In this document: positions 19,286 through 27,876 of the stretch, piece after piece
Layout: each line of letters starts with the position of its first letter
Numbering within the stretch: the stretch's first letter is position 1
Made by a program: the position numbers and the translations under genes
Origin: Aeromonas rivipollensis
GTDB lineage: Bacteria > Pseudomonadota > Gammaproteobacteria > Enterobacterales > Aeromonadaceae
Assembly: GCF_010974825.1 (NCBI RefSeq)
Contig: NZ_JAAILA010000015.1
Span: 110,731 to 174,730 of the forward strand
Direction: 5' to 3'
DNA length: 64,000 nt
The notes under the pieces: generated by a model
Seen by the model: the letters and a program-made list of their open reading frames with translations, nothing else
What the model was told of the DNA's origin: nothing
The model's database searches: none

Positions 19286-19564
19286 GGGGGATCTCCTCTT
19301 GGAAATGGGGAAGGCCGGCGGCGCAACGTCGCTGAAGTATAGGGGGTTGCCAACAGGCCAAGAGAGATGGCCCTGTCTGCGGGCCTTCCCTGTCGCGACG
19401 CTCAAGGCATTCAGCCCGACGCAAGGCGGTGCGCGTACACTTGATGGTGTGATGAGACATGGTCCGCACGCCCAGGCGAGCGGCCATGGTCATAGGTTGG
19501 CAGCGGTCTCCTGAGCGCCGGTGCAGCATCAGGGCCCATGGGGCCTGTGTTCATGGAGGATAAG

Positions 19565-21205
19565 ATGTCATCACCCGCGCTGGCGCCAAGGCGCTCCCTG
19601 TCCGATCTGCTGGCCGGTGTCACTGCCGCGGCCGTCGTGCTGCCCAAGGCCATGGCCTATGCCAGCGTGGCCGGTCTGCCGGTGGCCGTCGGTCTCTACA
19701 CCGCCTTGGTGCCCATGTTGCTCTACGCCCTGCTGGGCTCCTCCCGAGTGCTCAGCGTCAGCTCCACCAGCACGCTGGCTATCCTGACCGCGACCCAGCT
19801 CGGGCTGGTGGTGCCGGATGGGGATCCCGGTCGGTTGCTCACCGTGACCGCCACCCTGACCCTGCTGGTGGGGGCCATGCTGATGCTGGCGGCGGTGCTG
19901 CGGCTCGGCTTCGTGGCCAACTTCATCTCCCTGCCGGTGCTGGTGGGATTCAAGAGCGGCATAGGGCTGGTGATCATCCTCGATCAGCTGCCCAAGCTGT
20001 TCGGGGTGCACATCCAGAAGGAGAACTTCTTCCTGGATCTCTACCACCTGGGTCAGGCCCTGCCCCAGAGCTCCTGGCTGACCCTGGTGGTCGCCCTCGT
20101 CACCCTGGTGGTGCTGGTGTTCATGGAGTGGCGCTTCCCCCATTCCCCCGCCCCCTTGCTGGGGGTGGGCATAGGCATAGCCCTGGTGTGGGGTTTTGGC
20201 CTGAACGAGGCGGGTGTCGCCATAGTCGGCAGCATCCCCACCGGCTTGCCCGCCCTGACGATGCCGGACCTGACTCTGGTGTTGCAGCTGCTGCCGGGGG
20301 CGGCGGGCATAGCGCTGATGAGCTTCACCGAGACCATAGCCGCAGGGCGGGCCTTCGTGGGCAAGGGAGAGCCCGAGATCAATCCGAACCGCGAGCTGGT
20401 AGCCACCGGGCTGGCCAACCTGGGGGGCGCCTTCTGTGGCAGCATGCCAGCGGGAGGCGGCACCTCCCAGACCGCCGTGGTGCGCTCCGTCGGGGGCCTG
20501 AGTCAGTGGGCCTCCGCCGTCACCGCCGCTATGGCGCTGGCCACCATGATCTTCCTCGCCCCGCTGCTCTCCTGGCTGCCGAGCGCCACCCTGGCGGTGG
20601 TGGTCATCGTCTATTCGGTGGGGCTCATCCAGCCGGGGGAGTTTCGCAAGATAGGGCAAATTCGCATGATGGAGTTTCGCTGGGCCGCCATCGCCTGTCT
20701 GGGGGTGCTGCTGTTTGGCACCCTGGAGGGGATAGTGGTCGCCATCCTGGCCTCCCTGCTGGGACTCGCCAGCCAGACGGCGCAGCCGCCCGTCTATGTA
20801 ATTGGCCGCAAGCCCGGGGAGGATGTTCTGAGGCCGCTGGCCGCCCGCCATCCCGATGACGAGACGATCCCGGGCCTGCTTATTCTGCGGCCTGAGGGGC
20901 GTCTGTTCTTCATCAATGTGCAGCATGTGGCGGCCCGGATCCGCGAACTGATCGAGACTCACCAGCCCGAGGTGGTGGTGCTGGATATGAGTCGGGTGCA
21001 GGACGTGGAGTACTCGGCGCTGATGATGCTGATGGAGGGGGAGCAGCAGGCGCGCGCCCGGGGCGTCAGCCTCTGGCTGGCCGGGCTCAATCCCGGGGTG
21101 CTCGAGAATGTGCGCCGCAGCGGGCTGGCCGACCAGCTGGGGGAGAGCCGCATGCTGTTCAATGCCAGGGCTGCCATCCGCCAGTATCAGCAGAGCAAGG
21201 CGTGA
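19565..21205 (+). CDS. SulP-family anion transporter with STAS domain
   Basis: The 546-residue inner-membrane protein has a SulP transport domain with about 12-14 hydrophobic segments (PKAMAYASVAGLPVAVGLY at the N-terminus) and a C-terminal STAS domain (about 420-540) with VVLDMSRVQDVEYSALMML. The family moves sulfate, bicarbonate or other anions. GGAGG lies ahead of the ATG at 19565; two upstream in-frame ATGs lack a site. Its last codons seed a four-copy tail array. Confidence 0.9.
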   Translation: MSSPALAPRRSLSDLLAGVTAAAVVLPKAMAYASVAGLPVAVGLYTALVPMLLYALLGSSRVLSVSSTSTLAILTATQLGLVVPDGDPGRLLTVTATLTLLVGAMLMLAAVLRLGFVANFISLPVLVGFKSGIGLVIILDQLPKLFGVHIQKENFFLDLYHLGQALPQSSWLTLVVALVTLVVLVFMEWRFPHSPAPLLGVGIGIALVWGFGLNEAGVAIVGSIPTGLPALTMPDLTLVLQLLPGAAGIALMSFTETIAAGRAFVGKGEPEINPNRELVATGLANLGGAFCGSMPAGGGTSQTAVVRSVGGLSQWASAVTAAMALATMIFLAPLLSWLPSATLAVVVIVYSVGLIQPGEFRKIGQIRMMEFRWAAIACLGVLLFGTLEGIVVAILASLLGLASQTAQPPVYVIGRKPGEDVLRPLAARHPDDETIPGLLILRPEGRLFFINVQHVAARIRELIETHQPEVVVLDMSRVQDVEYSALMMLMEGEQQARARGVSLWLAGLNPGVLENVRRSGLADQLGESRMLFNARAAIRQYQQSKA

Positions 21206-21500
21206 GGGAGCAGGGCAAGGGGACGAGCCAGAGGCCCCCAATGCCAGGGCGGCGATCCGCCAGTATCAGCAGAGCAAGGTGTGAGGGAGCAGAGCAAGGG
21301 GCGAGCCAGAGGTTCCCCAATGTCCTGTTCAATGTCAGGGCGGCCATCCGCCAGTATCAGCAGAGCAGGGAATGAGAGAGCAGAGCAAGGGGCGAGCCAG
21401 AGGTTCCCCAACGCCCTGTTCAATTCCAGGGCGGCGATTTGCCACTATCAACAGAGCAGGGAGTGAGGGAGCAGGGCAAGGGGCGAGCCAGAGGCCCCCC
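21155..21500 (+). repeat. Four-copy array of the sulP 3' end
   Basis: The final about 50 bases of sulP, including the stop codon, plus about 35 following bases recur three more times. The AATGCCAGGG-like landmark occurs at 21161, 21240, 21331 and 21422 (periods 79, 91, 91). Each copy stays open in the sulP frame to its own stop: the encoded ends are AAIRQYQQSKA, AAIRQYQQSKV, AAIRQYQQSRE and AAICHYQQSRE. Copies differ at many silent and some coding positions. Confidence 0.9.
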
Positions 21501-21511
21501 CTTGACGGTGA

Positions 21512-22336
21512 TCAGAAGAGTTCCGGGATCACCCTGAACGGGTGCTCCGAGGCCTTGACCTTGCCAATCTTGCGCTTGGGCAGTTTGACCGGCTCGGCCG
21601 GCAGCTCCTCGTAAGGGATGTGGCTCAGCAGGTGAGAGATGATGTTGAGCCGCACCCGCTTCTTGTCCTCGGAGCGGGCCAGGAACCAGGGGGCCCAGGC
21701 GGTATCGGTGGCGGTGAACATGGCATCCCGCGCCCGGGTGTAGTCATCCCAGCGATCGAAGGACTTGATGTCCATGGGGGAGAGCTTCCAGATCTTGCGC
21801 CCATCGTCGATGCGATCCCGCAGCCGTCGCTCCTGCTCCTCCGGCGTCACCTCCAGCCAGTACTTCAGCAATATGATGCCAGAGTCGACCATGGCCTGTT
21901 CCACCATGGGGGCCCCTGCCAGGAATTTGTCGCTCGCCTCCTGGCTGCAAAAGCCCATGACGCGCTCCACCCCGGCCCTGTTGTACCAGCTGCGATCGAA
22001 GATGATGATCTCGCCCGCCGCCGGCAGGTGGGGGATATAGCGCTGGAAGTAGAGCTGGCTCTTCTCCCGCTCTGTGGGGGCCGGCAGCGCTATGACCCTG
22101 AATACCCGGGGGCTGACCCGCTCGGTGATCGCCTTGATGGTGCCCCCCTTGCCGGCACCGTCGCGCCCCTCGAAGACGATGCAGACCTTGAGCCCCTTGT
22201 GCACCACCCATTGCTGCAGCTTCACCAGCTCCACGTGCAGGCGACGCAGCTCCTTCTCGTATGCCTTGTTGCCAAGGGGCTTGGGCTCGGCGACCGGTAC
22301 CGGCTGTTCTGCTTTGGATTTTTTTTTGCTAGCCAT
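21512..22336 (-). CDS. ppk2: Polyphosphate kinase 2 (PPK2, one-domain)
   Basis: The 274-residue enzyme has a Walker A loop FEGRDGAGKGG, the lid-type LPAPTEREKSQLYFQRY and the Walker B-containing DRSWYNRAGVERVMGF. One-domain PPK2 enzymes use polyphosphate to make ATP/GTP from diphosphates, or the reverse. The ATG at 22336 with AAGGA ahead is preferred. A lysine-rich N-terminus precedes the domain. It is convergent with sulP across the tail array. Confidence 0.92.
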   Translation of the reverse strand: MASKKKSKAEQPVPVAEPKPLGNKAYEKELRRLHVELVKLQQWVVHKGLKVCIVFEGRDGAGKGGTIKAITERVSPRVFRVIALPAPTEREKSQLYFQRYIPHLPAAGEIIIFDRSWYNRAGVERVMGFCSQEASDKFLAGAPMVEQAMVDSGIILLKYWLEVTPEEQERRLRDRIDDGRKIWKLSPMDIKSFDRWDDYTRARDAMFTATDTAWAPWFLARSEDKKRVRLNIISHLLSHIPYEELPAEPVKLPKRKIGKVKASEHPFRVIPELF

Positions 22337-22568
22337 GATGTCCTTCTTGTTTCTCAAACGGATGAGGAGTGGCCGTCATCCTGAACGGCGCACTTCAAGC
22401 GTAGATGACGGCGCGCCGCCACCGGACACGGCAAGCACCAGGGATGATCGGGATCATGGTTGGTGGGGCTCACTGGGACTGTTGGTGGCAGGGAAATATT
22501 GAAGAGGGGGCGTGACGCAGCCGCCATGGATGCAGGTGGCGAAGGTCGGGAGAAGGCCAGAAAGGATC

Positions 22569-22606
22569 AAGGGGTTGGCATCTTGCGATACCAACCCCTT
22601 GTTTTG
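22569..22606. terminator. Hairpin downstream of tRNA-Arg
   Basis: A 10-bp perfect stem (AAGGGGTTGG/CCAACCCCTT) follows the tRNA 3' end. In the plus direction it is followed by GTTTTG; in the tRNA direction the T-run is poor. The direction of action is uncertain. Confidence 0.55.
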
Positions 22607-22608
22607 TA

Positions 22609-22685
22609 TGGCGTTCCCGACTGGAGTCGAACCAGTGGCCTGTCCCTTAGGAGGGGACCGCTCTATCCTGCTGAGCTACGGGAAC
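22609..22685 (-). tRNA. tRNA-Arg (anticodon CCT)
   Basis: Read on the minus strand: a 7-bp acceptor stem (GTTCCCG with CGGGAAC), D arm, anticodon stem GTCCC/GGGAC with loop CTCCTAA, T arm CTGG/CCAG with TTCGACT, discriminator G and encoded CCA at 22609-22611. It decodes AGG. Confidence 0.95.
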
Positions 22686-22735
22686 CTTGTGGCGGGCATT
22701 ATACAAGAAGCATTGTGCTTTTAAACCCTTGATTC

Positions 22736-23890
22736 CTATTCCAATACGGCCAGATCGCCGATTTGGACATTAAACGGCGAATATTTGTTCTGACTGCTGA
22801 TGATGGCGCCATCCTCGAACACCTGCACCACCTCGAACAGGCCGTCGGCGGGGTTGCGCATCACCCTGGACTTGCCGTAGGGATCGATAAAGTCGGCGCT
22901 GTGCTGGACCCGGAACTGATCCCCGAGCTTGACCCCGTTGCGACGGCCCAGGCTGATGTGGGGGCCCCGTTCGTGCTGGGCGACGATGCGGGCGGTGACG
23001 GGGGCGCAGGCGAGCTCGGCGATGATGTCCTGGGCCGCTTCCTTCAACTGGTAGCTCACCTCCTGGCCGTAGCTGGACTGCCAGAATTGGCCGCTGTTGC
23101 TGCCCACCAGCTCCCGCCTGGAGAAGGTCCAGTTGGCCCGGCCCTGATACTCCTTGCGCCCGAGCAGGCTGCCGTTGATGCCGTCGAACAGGTAGAGCTG
23201 CATGCGGAAGTTGCGGATCGGATCCTTATACCAGCTGGTCAGCTGGTTGCCCTGGGGCTCGAGGGAGAGATCGTCGATGCTGCCGAGCACCAGATACTGG
23301 CTGTCGGTGCGCAGGCTCAGGGCCTTGATCTCCTCGAGGGCGCTGCGATCCCCCTGCTGCAGGTGGAGCGGGTCTATGCGCAGGTTCTCGTCCAGCCACT
23401 GGCGGGCGACCACCCCCTGGGGTGCCGCCGCCAGGGTCTCGAACAGGCGGCGGGAGAGGTCCGCCGGCATGTCGTCGAGGGCGCCCGTGCTCGCCTGATC
23501 CGGGTAGCGCATGCGCAACCGTACCAGCGTCAAATCCTTGGCGTAGTGCTGGGTCTGGCAGATCTGGCGCTCGGCCTGGATGTCGGCCACCAGCGTGATG
23601 TACATGCGGCCGTTGCGCACCTCCTCGCGCTTGAGGCGGTACTGGCGAATGTCGCCGCCGGAGCGGATCTGGATCTGCTCCGAGCGCAGGCTGCCGTTCT
23701 CCAGGCGCTGGATGCTGGAGACGGACGCGCCGCTGGCCAGCAGGGCCTGACGCAGCGCATCCCGGGTCGCCTGCTCGCGGGCATAGACCTCGTCGCCTCC
23801 CAGAATGGCGGCACTGCCCTGGGCCTCTATGAGCTCGGCGCGGGCCGACAGACTGGCCAGCAACAGGGTTGACAGCAGCACAACTTTCAT
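22736..23890 (-). CDS. flgT: Flagellar assembly protein FlgT
   Basis: The 384-residue exported protein has a signal peptide ending near ARA (residue 19) and the FlgT N-terminal domain (EAQGSAAILGGDEVYAREQA). Its C-terminal beta domain contains GVKLGDQFRVQHSADF and VFEDGAIISS. In Vibrio FlgT forms the H-ring that stabilises the sodium-driven polar flagellar motor in the outer membrane. The ATG at 23890 has AAGG eight bases ahead; a GTG three codons earlier is less likely. It is divergent from flgOP. Confidence 0.88.
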   Translation of the reverse strand: MKVVLLSTLLLASLSARAELIEAQGSAAILGGDEVYAREQATRDALRQALLASGASVSSIQRLENGSLRSEQIQIRSGGDIRQYRLKREEVRNGRMYITLVADIQAERQICQTQHYAKDLTLVRLRMRYPDQASTGALDDMPADLSRRLFETLAAAPQGVVARQWLDENLRIDPLHLQQGDRSALEEIKALSLRTDSQYLVLGSIDDLSLEPQGNQLTSWYKDPIRNFRMQLYLFDGINGSLLGRKEYQGRANWTFSRRELVGSNSGQFWQSSYGQEVSYQLKEAAQDIIAELACAPVTARIVAQHERGPHISLGRRNGVKLGDQFRVQHSADFIDPYGKSRVMRNPADGLFEVVQVFEDGAIISSQNKYSPFNVQIGDLAVLE

Positions 23891-23987
23891 AACGTACACC
23901 TTGAATAGATGAACCCCTCTTGCGCCCCAGGGGACGGGTGAGCGGCTTCATGGACACTGGCCTGGTTTGCACCGGGTGCGCAAATAA

Positions 23988-24005
23988 AAGCAAGATCCAT
24001 GCCTT
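23988..24005 (-). promoter_or_regulatory. Candidate sigma-54 promoter for flgT
   Basis: Minus-strand AAGGCATGGATCTTGCTT has GG and GC dinucleotides in the canonical -24/-12 spacing with good flanking matches (GGCA and TTGCT). It lies about 100 bp before the flgT start. RpoN dependence of polar flagellar genes is established in Vibrio; here it is inference. Confidence 0.5.
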
Positions 24006-24175
24006 GTTCCGGCGAAAGAGTGCGTGGCTCGCCGCATTTCCCGGTCCCAGCCTCTTTATTGGCGCCGCCCAAGGCCCTCTGGCGGATCATCGGGTGATCC
24101 TTCGCGCATTCCCGTCTCAAGTGTTGGCCGCTGCGACCGATAACAAGTCAGGTGTAGATACAGGAACAGGTATCC

Positions 24176-24796
24176 ATGAACAGAATTATCACGGCGCTGG
24201 CGGTTGCGCTGGCGCTGGCCGGCTGCGGCTCGGCCGACCCCATCAACCGGGATCAAGGGGATCCCCGGCAGGCGGCCAAGGGGATGGAGCTCAACTGGCT
24301 GGTGGCCCGCATGACGGATCAGCTGATGGAGCGCAAGTCGCTCACTACCCTGAGCGAGCCCATCGCCGTCGCCTCCTTCGTCGATCTCGACACCCTGAAA
24401 GACACCAACTGGATGGGTCTGCAGATCGAGGAGAGCTTCATCTACGAGCTGAACCGGCGCGGTGAGGTAGTGGTGGACTTCAAGACCACGGGCAGCATTC
24501 AAGTGACCCCCAGTGGCGACTTCGTGATGAGCCGGAACTACCGGGATCTCTCCGCCCGCCTGCCCATCTCCCGGATCCTGACCGGCACCTTCAGCCGCAA
24601 TCAGCAGGGGATCCTGGTCAATGCCCGGATCATCGATCTGCGTACCAAGATGGTGGAGACCACGGCCCAGAGCCTGATCCCGCAACAATATCTGTCCGGC
24701 GCCAGCAACTCGTTTGGCCGGGCATCGGTCAACCGGGGTTATCTGATGCGGGGCGGCCAGAGCGCATCCGGCCATCTGGTCAACCTGACCCCCTGA
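24176..24796 (+). CDS. flgO: Flagellar outer membrane protein FlgO
   Basis: The 206-residue lipoprotein has a lipobox LAGC near residue 18 and the FlgO domain (MTDQLMERKSLTTLSEPIAV, then SFVDLDTLKDTNWMGLQIEE). FlgO is needed for flagellar stability and motility in Vibrio. AGGAACAGG lies ahead of the ATG. It is 13 bases before flgP. Confidence 0.9.
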   Translation: MNRIITALAVALALAGCGSADPINRDQGDPRQAAKGMELNWLVARMTDQLMERKSLTTLSEPIAVASFVDLDTLKDTNWMGLQIEESFIYELNRRGEVVVDFKTTGSIQVTPSGDFVMSRNYRDLSARLPISRILTGTFSRNQQGILVNARIIDLRTKMVETTAQSLIPQQYLSGASNSFGRASVNRGYLMRGGQSASGHLVNLTP

Positions 24797-24809
24797 GGAG
24801 TAGACAGCC

Positions 24810-25235
24810 ATGAGAATCGTGTTTGGCCTGATGATGGCCCTCTTGCTGACGGCGTGCAGCGGCAACCGGGTGGTGAACTATGACGTGGCCGAGAAGCCAG
24901 ATGACTTCCCTGTGCTCAAGGCGGTGGGCTACGCGGTGATCGACATCCAGCCCGGCCCCTCCCAGTCCGAGAAGATGCTGCAGGCGATCCGGGCGTCCAA
25001 GATGGATGCCTACCGAGAGCTGGCGGAGCAGCTCAACGGCCAGCAGGTGCGCGGCCAGAGCAGCTACAAGGACCTGACCCAGACCTCCAACTCCCTGGAT
25101 GTGTCTGTGGCCGGCATGGTGCGCGGTGCTCGTGTGGTGGCGACCTATCCCCGTGGCAACACCTATGCCACCGAGCTGGAGCTCGATACCCGCAACCTCT
25201 ATCACCTGAACCAGCTGATGGCAGGTCAGTTCTAG
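24810..25235 (+). CDS. flgP: Flagellar assembly lipoprotein FlgP
   Basis: The 141-residue lipoprotein has a lipobox (LLTAC, Cys near 16) and an FlgP/LPP20-type core (GYAVIDIQPG, then KMLQAIRASKMDAYRELAEQ). FlgP forms the outer-membrane-associated basal disk with FlgO and FlgT partners. GAGGAG precedes the ATG by 11 bases. The last 40 bases, including TAG, are repeated 60 bp downstream. Confidence 0.9.
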   Translation: MRIVFGLMMALLLTACSGNRVVNYDVAEKPDDFPVLKAVGYAVIDIQPGPSQSEKMLQAIRASKMDAYRELAEQLNGQQVRGQSSYKDLTQTSNSLDVSVAGMVRGARVVATYPRGNTYATELELDTRNLYHLNQLMAGQF

Positions 25236-25295
25236 CGCCAGAAGCAGGACTCCATCCTCTATCACCTGAACCAGCTGATGGCGGGTCAGTTCTAG
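25196..25295 (+). repeat. Duplicated 3' end of flgP
   Basis: Bases 25196-25235 (CCTCTATCACCTGAACC onward to the TAG stop) recur at 25256-25295 with one mismatch in 40. The period is exactly 60 bp. The copy keeps the same reading frame and the stop. Confidence 0.92.
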
Positions 25296-25346
25296 GGCGG
25301 GTCCGAGCGGACGCCGGCATGAGCCCGGCGGTCATCACAGCACAGA

Positions 25347-25375
25347 CAAAGGCGAGCCATGGGCTCGCCTTTTTG
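25347..25375 (+). terminator. Intrinsic terminator after flgOP
   Basis: A GGCGAGCC/GGCTCGCC stem is followed by TTTTT. It ends the flgO-flgP transcript past the duplicated tail. Confidence 0.9.
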
Positions 25376-25582
25376 TTGTCCGGGGGCCGGCTCGGCTGGG
25401 GGCAAGACCAGGGGTGGCGCCCCGTCAGCGTGAGTCTGGGGCCCGGTTGGCGGCCTAAGTCGTATAATTAGAGTGAATGATGGAAGTATATCGTTCAGTT
25501 TTATCAAACGATTAGTCGGGGGGACTGGGGTGGCCGATGGCGGTAAATGTGGCTGTGGCGCCTCCCGCGGGGGTTGGGAGGC
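25376..25582. other. Gene-free spacer between flgP and pheA terminators
   Basis: These 207 bases separate two convergent terminators; with the duplicated flgP tail the whole gap is about 400 bases. A TATAATTAG stretch at about 25463 resembles a -10 element but no spaced -35 or gene follows it. I see nothing else. Confidence 0.5.
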
Positions 25583-25618
25583 AGAAAAGAGAGAGGCGAG
25601 CCTGATGCTCGCCTCTTG
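25583..25618 (-). terminator. Intrinsic terminator of pheA
   Basis: The stem AGAGGCGAGC/GCTCGCCTCT is followed on the minus strand by CTCTTTTCTG, just past the pheA stop. Confidence 0.85.
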
Positions 25619-25632
25619 CCGTTCGGGGTGGC

Positions 25633-26805
25633 TTAGCTGCCCATCAGTACCGGCGGCACTGCGGTCGGCTTGACGTCTTCGCTCGGGTAGCAGCCCAGCA
25701 CCTTGACGTAGCGGGTGATCTTGGTCAGCTCCAGCAGGGCGGCCTGCATGGCCGGGGTCTGCAGGTTGGCGGAGACATCCAGATAGAACATCTCCTCCCA
25801 GGGGTTGCCCTGCACCGGACGGGATTCCAGCTTGGTCATGTTGATCTCGTGGCTGCGCAGCACCAGCAGCGCCTCCACCAGGGAACCCGGCTTCTGGGAG
25901 GTGGACATGATGAGGGTGGTCTTGGCCGGGATCTGGGGCGCCACGTCTATGGGCTTGCGCGCCACTACGATGAAGCGGCTGTAGTTCTCCTTCTGGTTGG
26001 CGAGCTGCTCGGCCAGCACGTCCAGGCCGTAGAGTTCACCGCCGGCGGCGCTGCCGATGGCGGCCGCATCCGGGCTCCCCAGCTCTTTGACCTTCATCAT
26101 GGCGCTGGAGGAGGAGTCGCAGATCTCGTGGCGCGCCCCTTCCAGCTTGCTCAGATAGTGGGAGCACTGCTGGAACACCTGGGGGTGGGCGTAGAAGGTC
26201 TTGATGCGGCCAAGCTCGGTGGGCACTGCGGTGAGGATGCAGTGCTCTATGGGGTAGGTCAGCTCACCGACGATGGAGAGGGTGGTGTGCTGCATCACGT
26301 CATACACCTCGTTGATGGAGCCCGAGCTGGTGTTCTCTATGGGCAGCACCCCGAAGGCGGCGCGCCCCGACTCCACGGTATCCAGCACCTCGCGGAAGTT
26401 CTGGCAGTTCACCTCTATCACCTGATCCTTGTAGCGCGCCAGGTACTTGCGGGCGGCCAGGCTGGAGTAAGAGCCGCGCGGGCCCAGGTAGGCGACGCTG
26501 GTCATGGGCTCCTGCTGCTGGGGGTTGAGCAGGCTCTGCAGATAGGCCTGCTGGGAGAGCACGGAATCTTCGATGATGGTGTGGTAGATGCGGGTGATGT
26601 ACTGGGCATCCAGCCCGAGGGCACGCCCCTTCTGGATCAGGGCAACCAGCAGGTCCTGTTCCCGCTGGGTGTCGCGGATGGGACGGGGATTGGCCTGCTT
26701 GGCGCGGGCAACCTCGATGCTGAGGGTCTTGCGCTTGGCCAGTAGGGCGAGCAGCTCCTGATCCAACTGGGTGATGTCTTGTCTGATCTCGTCGAGCGTA
26801 GCCAT
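25633..26805 (-). CDS. pheA: Bifunctional chorismate mutase/prephenate dehydratase
   Basis: The 390-residue enzyme has an AroQ chorismate mutase domain (about 1-90; LLALLAKRKTLSIEVARAKQ) and a prephenate dehydratase domain (about 100-280; LGPRGSYSSLAA, then VLPIENTSSGSINEVYD). A C-terminal ACT regulatory domain (about 295-375) has the ESRP Phe-binding motif as KLESRPVQGNPWEEMFYLD. It makes phenylpyruvate for phenylalanine and is feedback-inhibited by Phe. Transcription is controlled by the pheL attenuator upstream. Confidence 0.97.
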   Translation of the reverse strand: MATLDEIRQDITQLDQELLALLAKRKTLSIEVARAKQANPRPIRDTQREQDLLVALIQKGRALGLDAQYITRIYHTIIEDSVLSQQAYLQSLLNPQQQEPMTSVAYLGPRGSYSSLAARKYLARYKDQVIEVNCQNFREVLDTVESGRAAFGVLPIENTSSGSINEVYDVMQHTTLSIVGELTYPIEHCILTAVPTELGRIKTFYAHPQVFQQCSHYLSKLEGARHEICDSSSSAMMKVKELGSPDAAAIGSAAGGELYGLDVLAEQLANQKENYSRFIVVARKPIDVAPQIPAKTTLIMSTSQKPGSLVEALLVLRSHEINMTKLESRPVQGNPWEEMFYLDVSANLQTPAMQAALLELTKITRYVKVLGCYPSEDVKPTAVPPVLMGS

Positions 26806-26843
26806 TGTGGTTCCCTATCCAAATCTTCTGTGGTGGTTGCTGC

Positions 26844-26870
26844 AAAAAAAAGCCTCCGCTGGGGGAGGCT
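26844..26870 (-). terminator. pheA attenuator hairpin
   Basis: Minus strand AGCCTCCCCCAGCGGAGGCT followed by eight T is an intrinsic terminator placed between the Phe-rich leader peptide and pheA. An upstream segment (GAAAGCAAAG) can pair with CTTTGCTTTC inside the leader peptide coding sequence, giving the alternative structure needed for ribosome-mediated attenuation. Confidence 0.9.
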
Positions 26871-26914
26871 CGATTCGTCTTTGCTTTCTGTTGATGCGAC
26901 GACAGGGCCTTCCC

Positions 26915-26962
26915 TTATGAGGGCCGGATAAACGAGAAAGCAAAGAAGAATGGTGTGTGCAT
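26915..26962 (-). CDS. pheL: pheA leader peptide
   Basis: This 15-codon frame reads MHTPFFFAFSFIRPS, with five Phe codons in seven positions, then TAA. It sits 44 bases before the attenuator hairpin and resembles the E. coli pheA leader in composition. Ribosome stalling at the Phe codons when charged tRNA-Phe is scarce would favour read-through into pheA. Confidence 0.92.
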   Translation of the reverse strand: MHTPFFFAFSFIRPS

Positions 26963-27130
26963 GATGTTGTCCTGAAGGTAACGTCATAACCATTAAGGGA
27001 TTTGGCACGCCGATGCAAGTAAAACTTGCCCGGGGGCGTTGAACGGGGCAGGGTAGGTGGTCGGGATCCATGGCCAAATGAGTGCCACACCGGTCCCGTT
27101 TTTCTGGTCAATGAGAGGGGAGGCGAGAGG

Positions 27131-27727
27131 ATGGCGATTATCTTCGATCTGGGACGGGTGGTGGTGAGCTGGGACCCGGTTGGCATAGTGCGCTCGGTGC
27201 GGGGACCGGATGGCGCCGAGGCCCTGGCGGAGCTGCTGTTCAACCACCCCGACTGGCTGGAGGTGGACAGGGGCACCCTCTCCCTGCACGCCATGGCCCG
27301 CCAGGCAGAGGATCGCACCGGTTTGCCGGCGGCACAGAACCTCGCCATCTTGCAGGCGGTGCCCGCTTCTTTATTGCCGGATCCCGCCATGGTGGCGCTT
27401 ATCGAGGCGCTGCACAGTGCCGGTCACCGGCTCTACGCCCTCTCCAACATGGGCCATGCCAGCATAGACTGGCTGGAGCAGCAGGAGTTCTGGCGCTTCT
27501 TCAGCGGCAAGGTGGTGTCGGCCCGGGTGCGGATGCTCAAGCCCGAGCCCGACATCTACCGCTATCTGCTGGTGTCATTCGACCTCAAGGCTGGGGAGTG
27601 CTTCTTCATCGACGACAGCCCGGCCAATGTGGCGGCGGCCCGGGCGCTCGGCCTGCAGGGCATGGTGTTCACCGACGCCCCCGGATGCCGTCGGCAGCTG
27701 GTCGAGCAAGGATACTTGCCCGCCTGA
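27131..27727 (+). CDS. HAD-superfamily hydrolase (subfamily IA)
   Basis: The 198-residue enzyme has motif I degenerate as IFDLGRVVVSWD, where the usual second Asp of DxD is replaced by Gly. It also has motif II ALSNM, motif III Lys in KPEPDIYRYLL and motif IV FIDDSPANVAAA. YihX-like alpha-D-glucose-1-phosphate phosphatases share the LSNM and KPEP patterns, but the DLG variant of motif I is common in this subgroup. The substrate is not deducible. GAGAGG precedes the ATG at 27131. Confidence 0.85.
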   Translation: MAIIFDLGRVVVSWDPVGIVRSVRGPDGAEALAELLFNHPDWLEVDRGTLSLHAMARQAEDRTGLPAAQNLAILQAVPASLLPDPAMVALIEALHSAGHRLYALSNMGHASIDWLEQQEFWRFFSGKVVSARVRMLKPEPDIYRYLLVSFDLKAGECFFIDDSPANVAAARALGLQGMVFTDAPGCRRQLVEQGYLPA

Positions 27728-27876
27728 GGGGGATGGGGCCCTTCGCCGGGCCCGGATAAAAGGGATCTGATTTGCATCTTGAGCGAATAAAGAACAACTT
27801 TGTCCCCATTCTTTAAGTGTCTATTCAGCTTTGTCATCGCAAAATAACATCCTATTCATCATCCGGAGCCGTTGTT

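Noticed and set aside
19571..21241. 556-codon minus-strand frame opposite sulP, rich in Gln/His/Gly
   Set aside because: Its composition is what results from reading transmembrane Leu/Val/Ala codons backward; sulP has SulP and STAS motifs and a good start.
21155..21500. Reading the sulP tail array as a CRISPR array
   Set aside because: Units are 79-91 bp and contain the gene's own coding end and stop; there are no short constant repeats separated by unique spacers, and no cas genes.
23941..23980. GG/GC pair on the plus strand as sigma-54 promoter for flgO
   Set aside because: The spacing between GG and GC is 8 rather than 10 bases.
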